The position numbers and the translations under genes were made by a program. Below are positions 15,091 through 22,665 of a stretch of DNA of 35,530 nucleotides, piece after piece (the first letter of the stretch is position 1; each line of letters begins with the position of its first letter). Below the pieces are notes generated by a model that worked only from the letters and a program-made list of their open reading frames with translations, was not told the DNA's origin and did no database searches. The stretch is from an uncultured Muribaculaceae bacterium. Lineage in GTDB: Bacteria > Bacteroidota > Bacteroidia > Bacteroidales > Muribaculaceae. The DNA lies in assembly GCA_934667475.1 (NCBI GenBank), contig CAKUMB010000016.1, positions 1 through 35,530 on the forward strand, in the 5' to 3' direction.

Positions 15091-16803
15091 TTATTCAAAC
15101 CATTCGATGCAGGAAATAAATCCGTTTTCGTTGGTCTCATAGCAAATCAGATTGCCATTGGCCGACTTGAAAATCCAGAACTTAAAGGCACCCTCATAGA
15201 CGGGGCTTTTAGCAGCGTTTTTAGTGCTGCACACCACACCATTGGTCTTAACTGCGGCGTCGAGGTTGCCGTCTTCGGTGGGATGGATGCCATATACGCA
15301 ATATGTGACCTTGGATGCAGGCTTCACATTCGAGAACGAGAAGGGAATGTAGGTGTCGAGCATAGGCACATAGGCCATTTTCACCTTGCTTGTGAGGCTG
15401 TGCTCCACTTTGCGCGCAGTGGCAAAGTCGACCACCTTCTTGTTGTCGGCTACTGAAGTTCCAAGATTATTGGACATGAAGCGCAGGTTGAAGTACTGAA
15501 GCTTGCCATTGTCCTCATAGCTGTTGGCAGCATTGAACGTGAATGTGGACTTCGGCCCCTTGGTCTTCTCCCAATTGCCACTGGCCGTGATCACACCCTT
15601 TTTGTCGATGGTGAGGTGCTGGCGGTATTCCGAGCCGTCGACCATTACCACGTGCATAAAGCCGTCATACGGGCGGTATTTCGAGAAGTTGTTCACGTCG
15701 CCCGGCACCAGATAGAGGCAAGTGGCGCCCTTCCAGGTGTTGCACTCGCTTATGTCATACTGGTTTGGGCTGGTTTGGGCCGCTGTTTTCAGCTCGGGAT
15801 ACTGAATGTAGGCCGTGGTGTCGGTGGCCTTGTAGTAGTAGTCGCAGATGGCACTGGTGCTGTCGGGCGTCTCAAAGCGCCACCCCCACTTGTTGTCGAG
15901 TTCCTCCTGCGAAGGTTTGGTGTCTCCCACAAGGTGACGCACATACACACTGTGGTCGTTTATCAAGTCGCCTTTGGCCTGGTCAGACTGAGCCAGGCTG
16001 GTGCCCGCCGACACATAGTTCCAAGTGGGCGAAGCAAGGCCATACGAGACCTCACCACCTTTTATGCTGGCATTGAGGTTGTCCATGTTGAGCACCACGT
16101 CTTTGGCAGTCTCAAGGTCGTCGAAATATTGCACACCCCCATTGGCCTTATACACCTTGCCGCTTACACCGGGCACATTGGGCAGACTTGTGCACCACTT
16201 GGCCACACCCACGATGCAGTTGACGGGCTCGCCGTTGTCGCCCTTCACATAGTTAAGCAGCAACGCAGCATATTTGCCAACGTGCGTTGTGCCCTTATAG
16301 GCACAGTAGTCGTTCGATGGGATAGAATACCAGCCCGTCTCGCCTGCCTGCACTTTGAAGAACACCACATCCACGGTGTCGCTGAAAGCACTATAGGCAT
16401 GGTCAGTCATCTTAACATTTCTCACCGTGTCGACCACAATGCCCTTCAGGTCATAGTCGCCAAAGGCTATTGAGTCGCCGCGCCAGTAGAATTTTTCGCC
16501 ATCAGCAAACGAAAACAGTCCGTTTGACCCCGATTGCAAAGAGCTCACACCCGGCTTCCAATTGTTTTCTTTCACGCATATGGGTGGGTTAACCACGCCG
16601 TCTTGGAAAGTAAAAATGGAGCCTATGGGCATGTGGTAGACCAACTGATTGTCGGTGACCACAAACTTGTTTGCACCGTCCACATTAAGCCGGCTCGACA
16701 CAGGAAAGTTGTAGGAATGCCCCGGATAGGCTGCATTCAACACCTGTTGCGCATTTGCAGCAAACCCTGCCAGGCACAATAAAAATAATGCTATTTTTTT
16801 CAT
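15091..16803 (-). CDS. Unknown secreted protein, third gene of the cobalamin-riboswitch run
   Basis: A 570-residue protein with a type I signal peptide (MKKIALFLLCLAGFAANAQ, cleavage near residue 19). The mature part is rich in aromatic residues and beta-prone stretches, with many cysteines spread along it (for example NPPICVKE, DYCAYKG, NCIVGVAKWC, ECNTWKGATCLYL, TYCVYG, ISCIEW), which in an oxidising periplasm or surface setting suggests disulfides. I do not recognise the family. The start of the mature protein (YPGHSYNFPVSSRLNV) echoes that of the 393-residue neighbour (YDNGKQYSFPIDAEITL). It is last in the run under the cobalamin riboswitch, 84 bases after its neighbour, and ends 33 bases before a strong terminator. 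A role in cobalamin capture or in a B12-sparing process is inferred only from the riboswitch. Confidence 0.85.
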   Translation of the reverse strand: MKKIALFLLCLAGFAANAQQVLNAAYPGHSYNFPVSSRLNVDGANKFVVTDNQLVYHMPIGSIFTFQDGVVNPPICVKENNWKPGVSSLQSGSNGLFSFADGEKFYWRGDSIAFGDYDLKGIVVDTVRNVKMTDHAYSAFSDTVDVVFFKVQAGETGWYSIPSNDYCAYKGTTHVGKYAALLLNYVKGDNGEPVNCIVGVAKWCTSLPNVPGVSGKVYKANGGVQYFDDLETAKDVVLNMDNLNASIKGGEVSYGLASPTWNYVSAGTSLAQSDQAKGDLINDHSVYVRHLVGDTKPSQEELDNKWGWRFETPDSTSAICDYYYKATDTTAYIQYPELKTAAQTSPNQYDISECNTWKGATCLYLVPGDVNNFSKYRPYDGFMHVVMVDGSEYRQHLTIDKKGVITASGNWEKTKGPKSTFTFNAANSYEDNGKLQYFNLRFMSNNLGTSVADNKKVVDFATARKVEHSLTSKVKMAYVPMLDTYIPFSFSNVKPASKVTYCVYGIHPTEDGNLDAAVKTNGVVCSTKNAAKSPVYEGAFKFWIFKSANGNLICYETNENGFISCIEWFE

Positions 16804-16826
16804 TGACTAATGAATTATAAAAGCAA

Positions 16827-16868
16827 CAGGAGCAACGCCGAGTGCCGCAGGGCAACAGCCCGCTCCTG
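16827..16868 (-). other. Intercistronic stem-loop within the riboswitch-led run
   Basis: In the 84-base gap between the 393- and 570-residue genes, CAGGAGC (16827-16833) pairs with GCTCCTG (16862-16868), with further G/C-rich pairing possible inside. No U run follows, so it is more likely an RNA-stability or partial attenuation element than a full terminator. Confidence 0.4.
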
Positions 16869-16887
16869 AGCTATGCATTGCTTAATT

Positions 16888-18069
16888 TTACTCAGCCAAA
16901 GGCCAGCTATAAAGCGAGTATTTGCCCGACGTGGTCTTCGACATAAGGTATACGTTAGAGCCGCCCTTGCTGTCGTTGGCAGTAAACACTACCACACCCG
17001 AAAATTCGCATGCCTCGCCATTTTTAGTGAATGTCATGGGAGTGGTGGCAGTGTTGATTGTCACACCGGGGGTAGAGAGTTTTGCTCCGCTGGGGTCCTC
17101 GGCCGAATAGATTTGCTTCACGTTGGTGTAGGCAGAAAGGTCGGGAGCATTGGAACTGTTATTGAGAATCATGTTGCGGGCGCCATCGAGGTCGATGTTG
17201 GCAGGCACCCAGTAGCGGTCGGCCAAGTTGCCAGAGTTGGGGCCAAGGTGGCTGATGGCATCGTCAAGGGTGACGTAGTTGTTGGCCGACGAGCCTTTCC
17301 ACTGCTCAATGAGCATACCGTTTACGCTGGCTGTGTAGACCGGAGTGTAGCGGTCGGCGACAGCATTGTAGAGCACATACACATCGACGGTGGCTGAGCC
17401 TCCGAAGCACGGAGTTCTGCCCACATTTGTGAATGCCTTTGTGAACACGGTGGTGTCGCTGACGCTCACGCCCTTCTTGGCATAGGCCACATAGCCGCTG
17501 GCGGGGGCCTGGACATACTTGTTATAGCAAGAGCCTGTGGTGTAGTTCAGGTAGAACGCAAACGGGTTGTACGCGCCACCCTGGCCAAGGAACAGGTATT
17601 TGCCTGTGGTGAGAGGGTTGACAAGGCCCTTATTGTAGCAGTTCCAAGCGGTGTTCACTTTTCGCAACTGAGTGAGAGCAGTTTCCCACGAAGCCTTGTC
17701 GTCGGCGCTCCAGCCTGTGGTGTCCTTCTTTGCGGCAGCCTCATAGTAGCTTGCATAGAGCGAGAAGTCCTTGTCGGAGTCGAATGTGTAGATGGCAGTG
17801 CGCGCGCCAAGTTTAGAGTTGGCAAAAGCGGCAGCCTGCTTGAGGGCGTCGATGCTCATTTTGCTGTTGTCGAGATACACGGTGTCGCGCACATACACAG
17901 TCTTCACCACGGTGTCGGGAGTCCACACCTTATTGTTGGTGAGGGTGATCTCGGCGTCGATGGGGAATGAATATTGCTTGCCGTTGTCGTATGTGAGGGT
18001 GAAGGCAGTTTGTGCCGAAGCGGCTGCAGTCATAGCCACAGCAGCGAGAGTGAGTATTGATTTTTTCAT
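16888..18069 (-). CDS. Unknown secreted protein, second gene of the cobalamin-riboswitch run
   Basis: A 393-residue protein with a clean type I signal peptide (MKKSILTLAAVAMTAAASAQ, cleavage after the alanine-rich end, residue 19 or 20). The mature protein starts with a short domain ending about residue 65 (TLTYDNGKQYSFPIDAEITL, then VVKTVYVRDTVYLDN), followed by a helical stretch (about 72-150) and a beta-rich remainder. No lipobox, membrane segment or enzyme motif is visible, and I do not recognise the family. It lies 26 bases after the 138-residue gene, so both are surely on one transcript controlled by the upstream cobalamin riboswitch. A surface or periplasmic cobalamin-related role is inference. 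Confidence 0.85.
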   Translation of the reverse strand: MKKSILTLAAVAMTAAASAQTAFTLTYDNGKQYSFPIDAEITLTNNKVWTPDTVVKTVYVRDTVYLDNSKMSIDALKQAAAFANSKLGARTAIYTFDSDKDFSLYASYYEAAAKKDTTGWSADDKASWETALTQLRKVNTAWNCYNKGLVNPLTTGKYLFLGQGGAYNPFAFYLNYTTGSCYNKYVQAPASGYVAYAKKGVSVSDTTVFTKAFTNVGRTPCFGGSATVDVYVLYNAVADRYTPVYTASVNGMLIEQWKGSSANNYVTLDDAISHLGPNSGNLADRYWVPANIDLDGARNMILNNSSNAPDLSAYTNVKQIYSAEDPSGAKLSTPGVTINTATTPMTFTKNGEACEFSGVVVFTANDSKGGSNVYLMSKTTSGKYSLYSWPLAE

Positions 18070-18095
18070 TTTTGTTGTTGCTTTGAATAGATTGT

Positions 18096-18512
18096 TTAGT
18101 TGTTTTTCAGCACCTTCTCGGCAGTGCCGTCGGTGTATTTAAGAATGTAGACCTGGCCAGGGTTGACGGTGGTCACCTTGCGGCCCGAGAGGTCGTAAAC
18201 CGCCTCCACTTCGCGACCCACCTCTTTGGAGATTTGGTCGATGCCTGTGGAAGTGAAGTCGTGGTAAACAGCCGAAATCTTGGCGATTTGGGCCAATTCC
18301 AATTCCAGCGGGCCCGACGCCAAGTTCACCAAAAATGTGGTGGGTTCCCATGGAGCCACAAACATGTCGGGTTCATCGGTGAAGGCCACATACTTGGCCT
18401 CACCCGACTTCATGTCGATGCACACGGCGTTGCGTCCGGCCGCTGCATTTTGGGCAAATGCCCCTGCCACGCCACACAAGAGCGAAGCAGCGAGAAACAT
18501 AAGTTTCTTCAT
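18096..18512 (-). CDS. Small secreted protein with T9SS-like C-terminal tail, first gene after the cobalamin riboswitch
   Basis: A 138-residue protein with a signal peptide (MKKLMFLAASLLCGVAGAFAQ, cleavage near 20). The short mature body includes AVCIDMKSGEAKYVAF. The last 35 residues (AVYDLSGRKVTTVNPGQVYIL, then KYTDGTAEKVLKNN) match the pattern Y-D-x-x-GR-x-V, G-x-YI, and K-V-x-K typical of Bacteroidales T9SS-like sorting tails, suggesting delivery to or anchoring at the cell surface. The start codon lies about 60 bases after the riboswitch's closing helix. I do not recognise a function beyond secretion. It is small enough to act as an anchor or scaffold for the two larger products. Confidence 0.82.
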   Translation of the reverse strand: MKKLMFLAASLLCGVAGAFAQNAAAGRNAVCIDMKSGEAKYVAFTDEPDMFVAPWEPTTFLVNLASGPLELELAQIAKISAVYHDFTSTGIDQISKEVGREVEAVYDLSGRKVTTVNPGQVYILKYTDGTAEKVLKNN

Positions 18513-18534
18513 GATTGAAAAAATTTAATTTATT

Positions 18535-18554
18535 GCCCCATCGCTAAATGGAGC
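18535..18554 (-). promoter_or_regulatory. Possible expression-platform hairpin between riboswitch and start codon
   Basis: The minus strand folds as GCTCCAT, a 6-base loop, ATGGGGC (one G-U pair), 22 bases before the start codon at 18512, with a run of six U about 12 bases further on. It could act in cobalamin-dependent control of translation or termination; the mechanism cannot be told by eye. Confidence 0.45.
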
Positions 18555-18569
18555 GGTTAAACATAAATC

Positions 18570-18740
18570 CAAGCAGGTCTTCGGACTTATACAAAAAAAG
18601 TGGTTCCTTCTCCCATCGCCATGGAATGGTCACAACCATTTCGTTTAGTAATCACCGCAGTTAGCGCTGCAGCCTAATCTCAAGGCTTTCCCTCTCGCCC
18701 CGCTTCATTGCTGAACGGGGCTCACTTGGACCTGAATGTA
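18570..18740 (-). promoter_or_regulatory. Cobalamin riboswitch
   Basis: The minus-strand leader carries the conserved B12-riboswitch elements in order: the 5' strand of helix P1 (CAGGTC, 18734-18729), a GC hairpin CCCCG/CGGGG, the core GAGGGAAAGCC, then GAGATTAGGCTGCAGCGC, AACTGCGGTGATTA, the later GATGGGAGAAGG, and the 3' block AAGTCCGAAGACCTGCTTGG whose GACCTG (18579-18574) closes P1. These blocks match the btuB-type aptamer in order and spacing. It lies directly upstream of the 138-, 393- and 570-residue secreted-protein genes, so those should be repressed when cobalamin is plentiful. The ends are approximate. Confidence 0.92.
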
Positions 18741-18886
18741 CCGTTATCCTCCCACACGCGCACCGTGACGTGCGCTATGGGAGGGCAAAGAACTCGTTCT
18801 TTCCTCTTTTTCGTGCATAAGCACTGTTTTGCCGCGCCATTGGGCGTGGCGGCAATCACGTTATTTCTTATTTCATTTCGGCACTG

Positions 18887-18917
18887 CAAAAATATCTAAA
18901 GCCATTGTCGTGTGCAA
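18887..18917 (-). promoter_or_regulatory. Promoter of the cobalamin-riboswitch transcript
   Basis: On the minus strand, TTG (18917-18915), 20 bases, then TATTTTTG (18894-18887). It would give a leader of about 370 bases, including a G/C-rich hairpin (CCTCCCA/TGGGAGG, 18748-18784) ahead of the aptamer. The 454-base gap 18513-18966 is explained by this leader. Confidence 0.6.
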
Positions 18918-18966
18918 CGGCTTTAACACTCTTTATGTGCCGCGGGCGGCCGATTTGCCGGCCGCA

Positions 18967-20109
18967 CTACTGCTTATCGTATAGGAACGACTCGATTTTG
19001 TTGACCGGAATGCCAAAGTTGAAGTTGTCCGACCCAATGAGCTTGGCATAGTTCACAGCCACAAGATTGCCATAGGAGTCGATTACCGGGCTGCCGCTTG
19101 AACCCTGCAGTGTGGGTATGTCGTAGAGCAGGCGGTCGCCGTCGGGCAGCTGGGTCACCTTGCCGGTGGTCATCTGCACCTTAATGCCCTGCTTGGTGTT
19201 GGCCAAAATGGGGCCGGCGTTGTAGCCTATCATATACAGAGGCTGGCTAATGGTGAGCTTGGCATCGCCACCGCCGCCAAACAGCGACGACAGCAGCCCC
19301 TGGTCGTGGCGGTGTGCCGCAGTGGCAAAGATGTGGGCACCGCTGGGGGTGCTGCGCGACTTCAGCTGAATCAGGGCAAGGTCTACGTCGTCGTTGCCCG
19401 ACAGGCGCACCACTGAGCAAGGGTTGTTGTTCAGGAAGTCAGCGGCCGAAGAGGCGTAGGTGTCGTTGTAGGCAATGCCCAGTTCGCACACCGAGTTCAC
19501 GGTGACACTGTTCACACTGACGTCCGACAGGTCGTGGTAGGCGCTGCCGGCCTGCTGGTATTCCTGCCTAAGCTGCTCCTGCTGGCTTTGGATTTGCGAC
19601 AGACGCACGTCGTCGGTCACATACGAGCCGGTGAACTCGTCATACACATAGCAGTCCGACTTTTGGCTTTCGAGCTGGTCGAACTGGTCGGACAGCTGCT
19701 GGGCGTAGCTTTCGCACAGCTGCTTGTAGGCCTCTATTATCGACGACCAGGCGCGCTGCACCTGCTGCTTGTCGATTACAGGCTGCACCACATGACGGTT
19801 GGTGAGAATCAGGCCCTTGTCATCGACAAAGAAACCGGTGCCGTAGCTCTCGGCCTTGTTGCGCTTGGCCTCGTCGAGGTCGGCGGTAAGGCCGCTGATG
19901 TCGCCGTCGTCGTCAAGGCCGGTGAAATACAGCGTCTCGCCGTTGCCCAGACGCAATTCATAGTAGAAGCGGTTGACGATTACCACCACACCGCTGGCGT
20001 CCTCGCTGAAAAGAGTCTGAGCGTCTTTCTCGCCGCTGCACGAGGCAAAAGTGAGCGCCAGCGCAAGCATAGCCGCCCACAACATGTGAAATGTGAACTT
20101 TTGATTCAT
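18967..20109 (-). CDS. Trypsin-like serine protease lipoprotein
   Basis: 380 residues from the ATG ending at 20109; an earlier start would overlap the promoter. A lipoprotein signal ends with FASC (Cys24). The S1C/HtrA-type triad is visible: TNRHVV (His106), DVDLALI (Asp243) and GSSGSP (Ser338), with GTGFFVD before the histidine. Between His and Asp sits an unusual helical insert (about 115-190) rich in Q, S, E and Y, probably a coiled coil. There is no PDZ domain, unlike DegP/HtrA. It is likely a periplasm-facing, membrane-anchored protease; the substrate is unknown. It is divergent from rplS. Confidence 0.85.
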   Translation of the reverse strand: MNQKFTFHMLWAAMLALALTFASCSGEKDAQTLFSEDASGVVVIVNRFYYELRLGNGETLYFTGLDDDGDISGLTADLDEAKRNKAESYGTGFFVDDKGLILTNRHVVQPVIDKQQVQRAWSSIIEAYKQLCESYAQQLSDQFDQLESQKSDCYVYDEFTGSYVTDDVRLSQIQSQQEQLRQEYQQAGSAYHDLSDVSVNSVTVNSVCELGIAYNDTYASSAADFLNNNPCSVVRLSGNDDVDLALIQLKSRSTPSGAHIFATAAHRHDQGLLSSLFGGGGDAKLTISQPLYMIGYNAGPILANTKQGIKVQMTTGKVTQLPDGDRLLYDIPTLQGSSGSPVIDSYGNLVAVNYAKLIGSDNFNFGIPVNKIESFLYDKQ

Positions 20110-20141
20110 AGCCTGATTGTAAGAAATTTGTATTCTGCGCG

Positions 20142-20149
20142 CAAAGTTA
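20142..20149 (-). promoter_or_regulatory. -7 element of the protease gene
   Basis: The minus strand reads TAACTTTG (TAnnTTTG), 32 bases before the chosen start codon at 20109. No clear -33 element. Confidence 0.6.
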
Positions 20150-20234
20150 AGCATTTTTTACATAACCACACATATAATATAATACCAGAACGGGCAGAAA
20201 AAGGCACGCATTAGGCAGTTAGCGGCCCAAATAT

Positions 20235-20265
20235 TTTGCGAGGTCGGGAAAAAGTGCTAAATTTG
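20235..20265 (+). promoter_or_regulatory. rplS promoter
   Basis: TTTG (20235-20238), exactly 19 bases, TAAATTTG (20258-20265): a consensus Bacteroidetes promoter, followed by a leader of about 90 bases. Confidence 0.8.
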
Positions 20266-20360
20266 CACCGCTTTTCGTAATCTCTGGCAAGAAATATCGA
20301 GTGGCTTGTGAATATTGCGATAAGAAATGTTGAAAGAACAAAAAACGAAAAAGAGACAAA

Positions 20361-20729
20361 ATGGACTTAATTAAAGTTGTTGAGCAAGCATTTGCTACAA
20401 AGAAGGAACTTCCCGTATTCTATCCCGGTGACACCATCACAGTGGCCTACCGCATTAAAGAGGGTAACAAGGAGCGTATCCAGAAGTATCGCGGCACAGT
20501 GCTGAAAATCAGCGGCGAGGGCGACAAGAAGCGTTTCACGGTGCGCAAAATCAGCGACAACATCGGTGTGGAGCGTATCTTCCCCATCGAGTCGCCGTTT
20601 ATCGACAGCATCGAAATCAACAAGCACGGCCGTGTGCGCCGCGCCCGCATCTACTATCTGCGCAACCTCACCGGCAAGAAGGCTCGCATCAAGGAGCGCC
20701 GCATCCTCACAAAGGAGAAGGAAGCTTAA
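20361..20729 (+). CDS. rplS: 50S ribosomal protein L19
   Basis: A 122-residue protein with the L19 pattern: FYPGDTITVAYRIKEGNKERI near the start, FTVRKISDNIGVERIFPIESP in the middle, and GRVRRARIYYLRNLTGKKARI near the end. L19 sits at the interface of the ribosomal subunits. It is a single-gene unit with its own promoter and terminator, not in the rpsP-rimM-trmD-rplS order seen in many other bacteria. Confidence 0.98.
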   Translation: MDLIKVVEQAFATKKELPVFYPGDTITVAYRIKEGNKERIQKYRGTVLKISGEGDKKRFTVRKISDNIGVERIFPIESPFIDSIEINKHGRVRRARIYYLRNLTGKKARIKERRILTKEKEA

Positions 20730-20768
20730 AAGCAAGGCTTGCAAGAGTCGCATTTTAGCAATCACAAT

Positions 20769-20806
20769 ATGGGCTACTGCCAAGGGCAGCGGCCCATTTG
20801 TTGTTG
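20769..20806 (+). terminator. Probable rplS terminator
   Basis: Hairpin with ATGGGC/GCCCAT outer arms and CTGCC/GGCAG inner arms around a 3-base loop, followed by an imperfect U run (TTTGTTGTTG). It lies 40 bases after the rplS stop. Confidence 0.7.
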
Positions 20807-20864
20807 TCAGCCAGCTCAAAGTGTAAAATATCTTAAATGCGGCAACGATTGGCTCGGCTACCGC

Positions 20865-20895
20865 TTGACACAGTGGGCTGACTGGTGTATCTTTG
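20865..20895 (+). promoter_or_regulatory. gpmI promoter
   Basis: TTG (20865-20867), 20 bases, TATCTTTG (20888-20895), followed by a leader of about 65 bases with a repeated AAACGAAACT. Confidence 0.75.
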
Positions 20896-20966
20896 TAGCT
20901 GCGAAAGCAAGCAACTTGACAAACGAAACTAAACGAAACTAAAATAAACACAGAAACGAACGAATT

Positions 20967-22487
20967 ATGGGAAAGAAAGCATTACTGATGATTCTCGACG
21001 GCTGGGGAATAGGCGACCACAGCAAGAGTGACGCAATCTACAACGCACCCACCCCCTACTGGGACAGCCTGCTCAAGAACTACCCCAACAGCCAGCTTCA
21101 GGCAAGCGGCGAAAACGTGGGCCTGCCCGACGGCCAGATGGGCAACAGCGAGGTGGGTCACCTCAACATTGGCGCCGGCCGCGTGGTGTATCAGGACCTG
21201 GTGAAGATTAACCGCGCCATCGACGACAAGTCGATACTCAAGAACCCCGAAGTGGTAGAGGCATTCAGCTATGCGCAGCGCACCGGCAAGGGTATGCACT
21301 TCATGGGCCTGACCAGCACCGGCGGCGTGCACAGCTCGCTTGAGCACCTGTTTGCACTGTGCGACATCGCCAAGGAATACGGCCTGAAGGATGTGTATCT
21401 GCACTGCTTCATGGACGGCCGCGACACCGACCCCGAAAGCGGCAAGGGCTTCATAGCCGATGTGGAGAAGCACTGCGCCCAAAGCACCGGCGTGGTGGCC
21501 ACCGTCACAGGCCGCTACTATGCAATGGACCGCGACAAGAACTGGGACCGCGTGAAGTTGGCCTACGACCAGCTGGTGAACGGTGTGGGCCGCAAGAGCG
21601 ACAACATGGTGCAGGCCGTGCAGGAGTCGTATGACGAGGGCGTGACCGACGAGTTCATCAAGCCAATCGTGAACAGCACTGTGGACGGCCGCATAAAGGA
21701 AGGCGATGTGGTGATATTCTTCAACTACCGCAACGACCGCGCCAAGGAGATGACCATAGCCCTGACGCAGCACGACATACCCGAACAGGGAATGCACACC
21801 ATCAAGGACCTGCAGTTCTACTGCATGACCCCCTACGACTCATCGTTCACAGGCGTGCACATCCTCTTCAAAAAGGAGAATGTGAAAGACACCCTGGCCG
21901 AGTATCTGTCGAACAAGGGCCTGCACCAGCTGCACATTGCCGAGACCGAGAAGTATGCCCATGTGACATTCTTCTTCAATGGCGGACGCGAAGCCCCATT
22001 TGAGGGTGAAGACCGCATTCTGGTGCCCTCGCCCAAGGTGGCAACCTACGACCTGAAGCCCGAAATGAGCGCCTATGAGGTGAAAGACAAGCTGGTGGCC
22101 GCCATCGGCGAGAAGAAATATGACTTCATTGTGGTGAACTATGCCAACGGCGACATGGTGGGCCACACTGGCGTGTATGAGGCCATCGAAAAGGCAGCAG
22201 TGGCCATCGACAACTGTGTGCACGACACCGTGGAGGCCGCCAAGGCTGCCGACTACGAGGTGATTATCATCGCCGACCACGGCAACGCCGACCACGCCAT
22301 CAACGCCGACGGCACTCCCAACACAGCGCACTCGCTCAACCCCGTGCCCTTTGTGTATGTGACCGCCAACAAGAATGCCACCGCGGAAAACGGCCGCCTG
22401 GCCGATGTGGCGCCGTCGATTCTCCAAATCATGGATCTTCCCCAGCCCGCCGACATGACCGGCAAAGGACTGATCAACAAACAATAA
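20967..22487 (+). CDS. gpmI: 2,3-bisphosphoglycerate-independent phosphoglycerate mutase
   Basis: A 506-residue protein of the alkaline phosphatase superfamily. The metal-binding Asp11 is in LMILDGWGIGDHS, the phosphorylated Ser61 is in GQMGNSEVGH, and the C-terminal metal site is IIADHGNADHAI. The enzyme interconverts 3- and 2-phosphoglycerate in glycolysis using two manganese ions and no bisphosphoglycerate cofactor. The length is standard. It is a single transcription unit with its own promoter and a strong terminator. Confidence 0.98.
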   Translation: MGKKALLMILDGWGIGDHSKSDAIYNAPTPYWDSLLKNYPNSQLQASGENVGLPDGQMGNSEVGHLNIGAGRVVYQDLVKINRAIDDKSILKNPEVVEAFSYAQRTGKGMHFMGLTSTGGVHSSLEHLFALCDIAKEYGLKDVYLHCFMDGRDTDPESGKGFIADVEKHCAQSTGVVATVTGRYYAMDRDKNWDRVKLAYDQLVNGVGRKSDNMVQAVQESYDEGVTDEFIKPIVNSTVDGRIKEGDVVIFFNYRNDRAKEMTIALTQHDIPEQGMHTIKDLQFYCMTPYDSSFTGVHILFKKENVKDTLAEYLSNKGLHQLHIAETEKYAHVTFFFNGGREAPFEGEDRILVPSPKVATYDLKPEMSAYEVKDKLVAAIGEKKYDFIVVNYANGDMVGHTGVYEAIEKAAVAIDNCVHDTVEAAKAADYEVIIIADHGNADHAINADGTPNTAHSLNPVPFVYVTANKNATAENGRLADVAPSILQIMDLPQPADMTGKGLINKQ

Positions 22488-22514
22488 TCTATTTCATATA
22501 CTCGTTTTATCGTG

Positions 22515-22553
22515 ACGGTTCTGCGCTGCCGAAGGCGCGGAACCGTTTTTTTT
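22515..22553 (+). terminator. gpmI terminator
   Basis: ACGGTTC-T-GCGC pairs with GCGC-G-GAACCGT, followed by eight T residues: a typical rho-independent terminator 28 bases after the gpmI stop. Confidence 0.9.
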
Positions 22554-22598
22554 GTGCCCGCATGCCCCGGCAACTGGCGGCGCAAAAGCGTTTTTTGC

Positions 22599-22629
22599 TT
22601 GTGTAATGCGCTTTTTTTTAGTAACTTCG
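22599..22629 (+). promoter_or_regulatory. Promoter of the nucleotidase/GH3/thioredoxin run
   Basis: TTG (22599-22601), 20 bases, TAACTTCG (22622-22629), one base off the TAnnTTTG consensus. It lies 36 bases before the start codon at 22666. Confidence 0.5.
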
Positions 22630-22665
22630 TGGCTATTATATAGCAACTCACTGAAAACTTTATTC

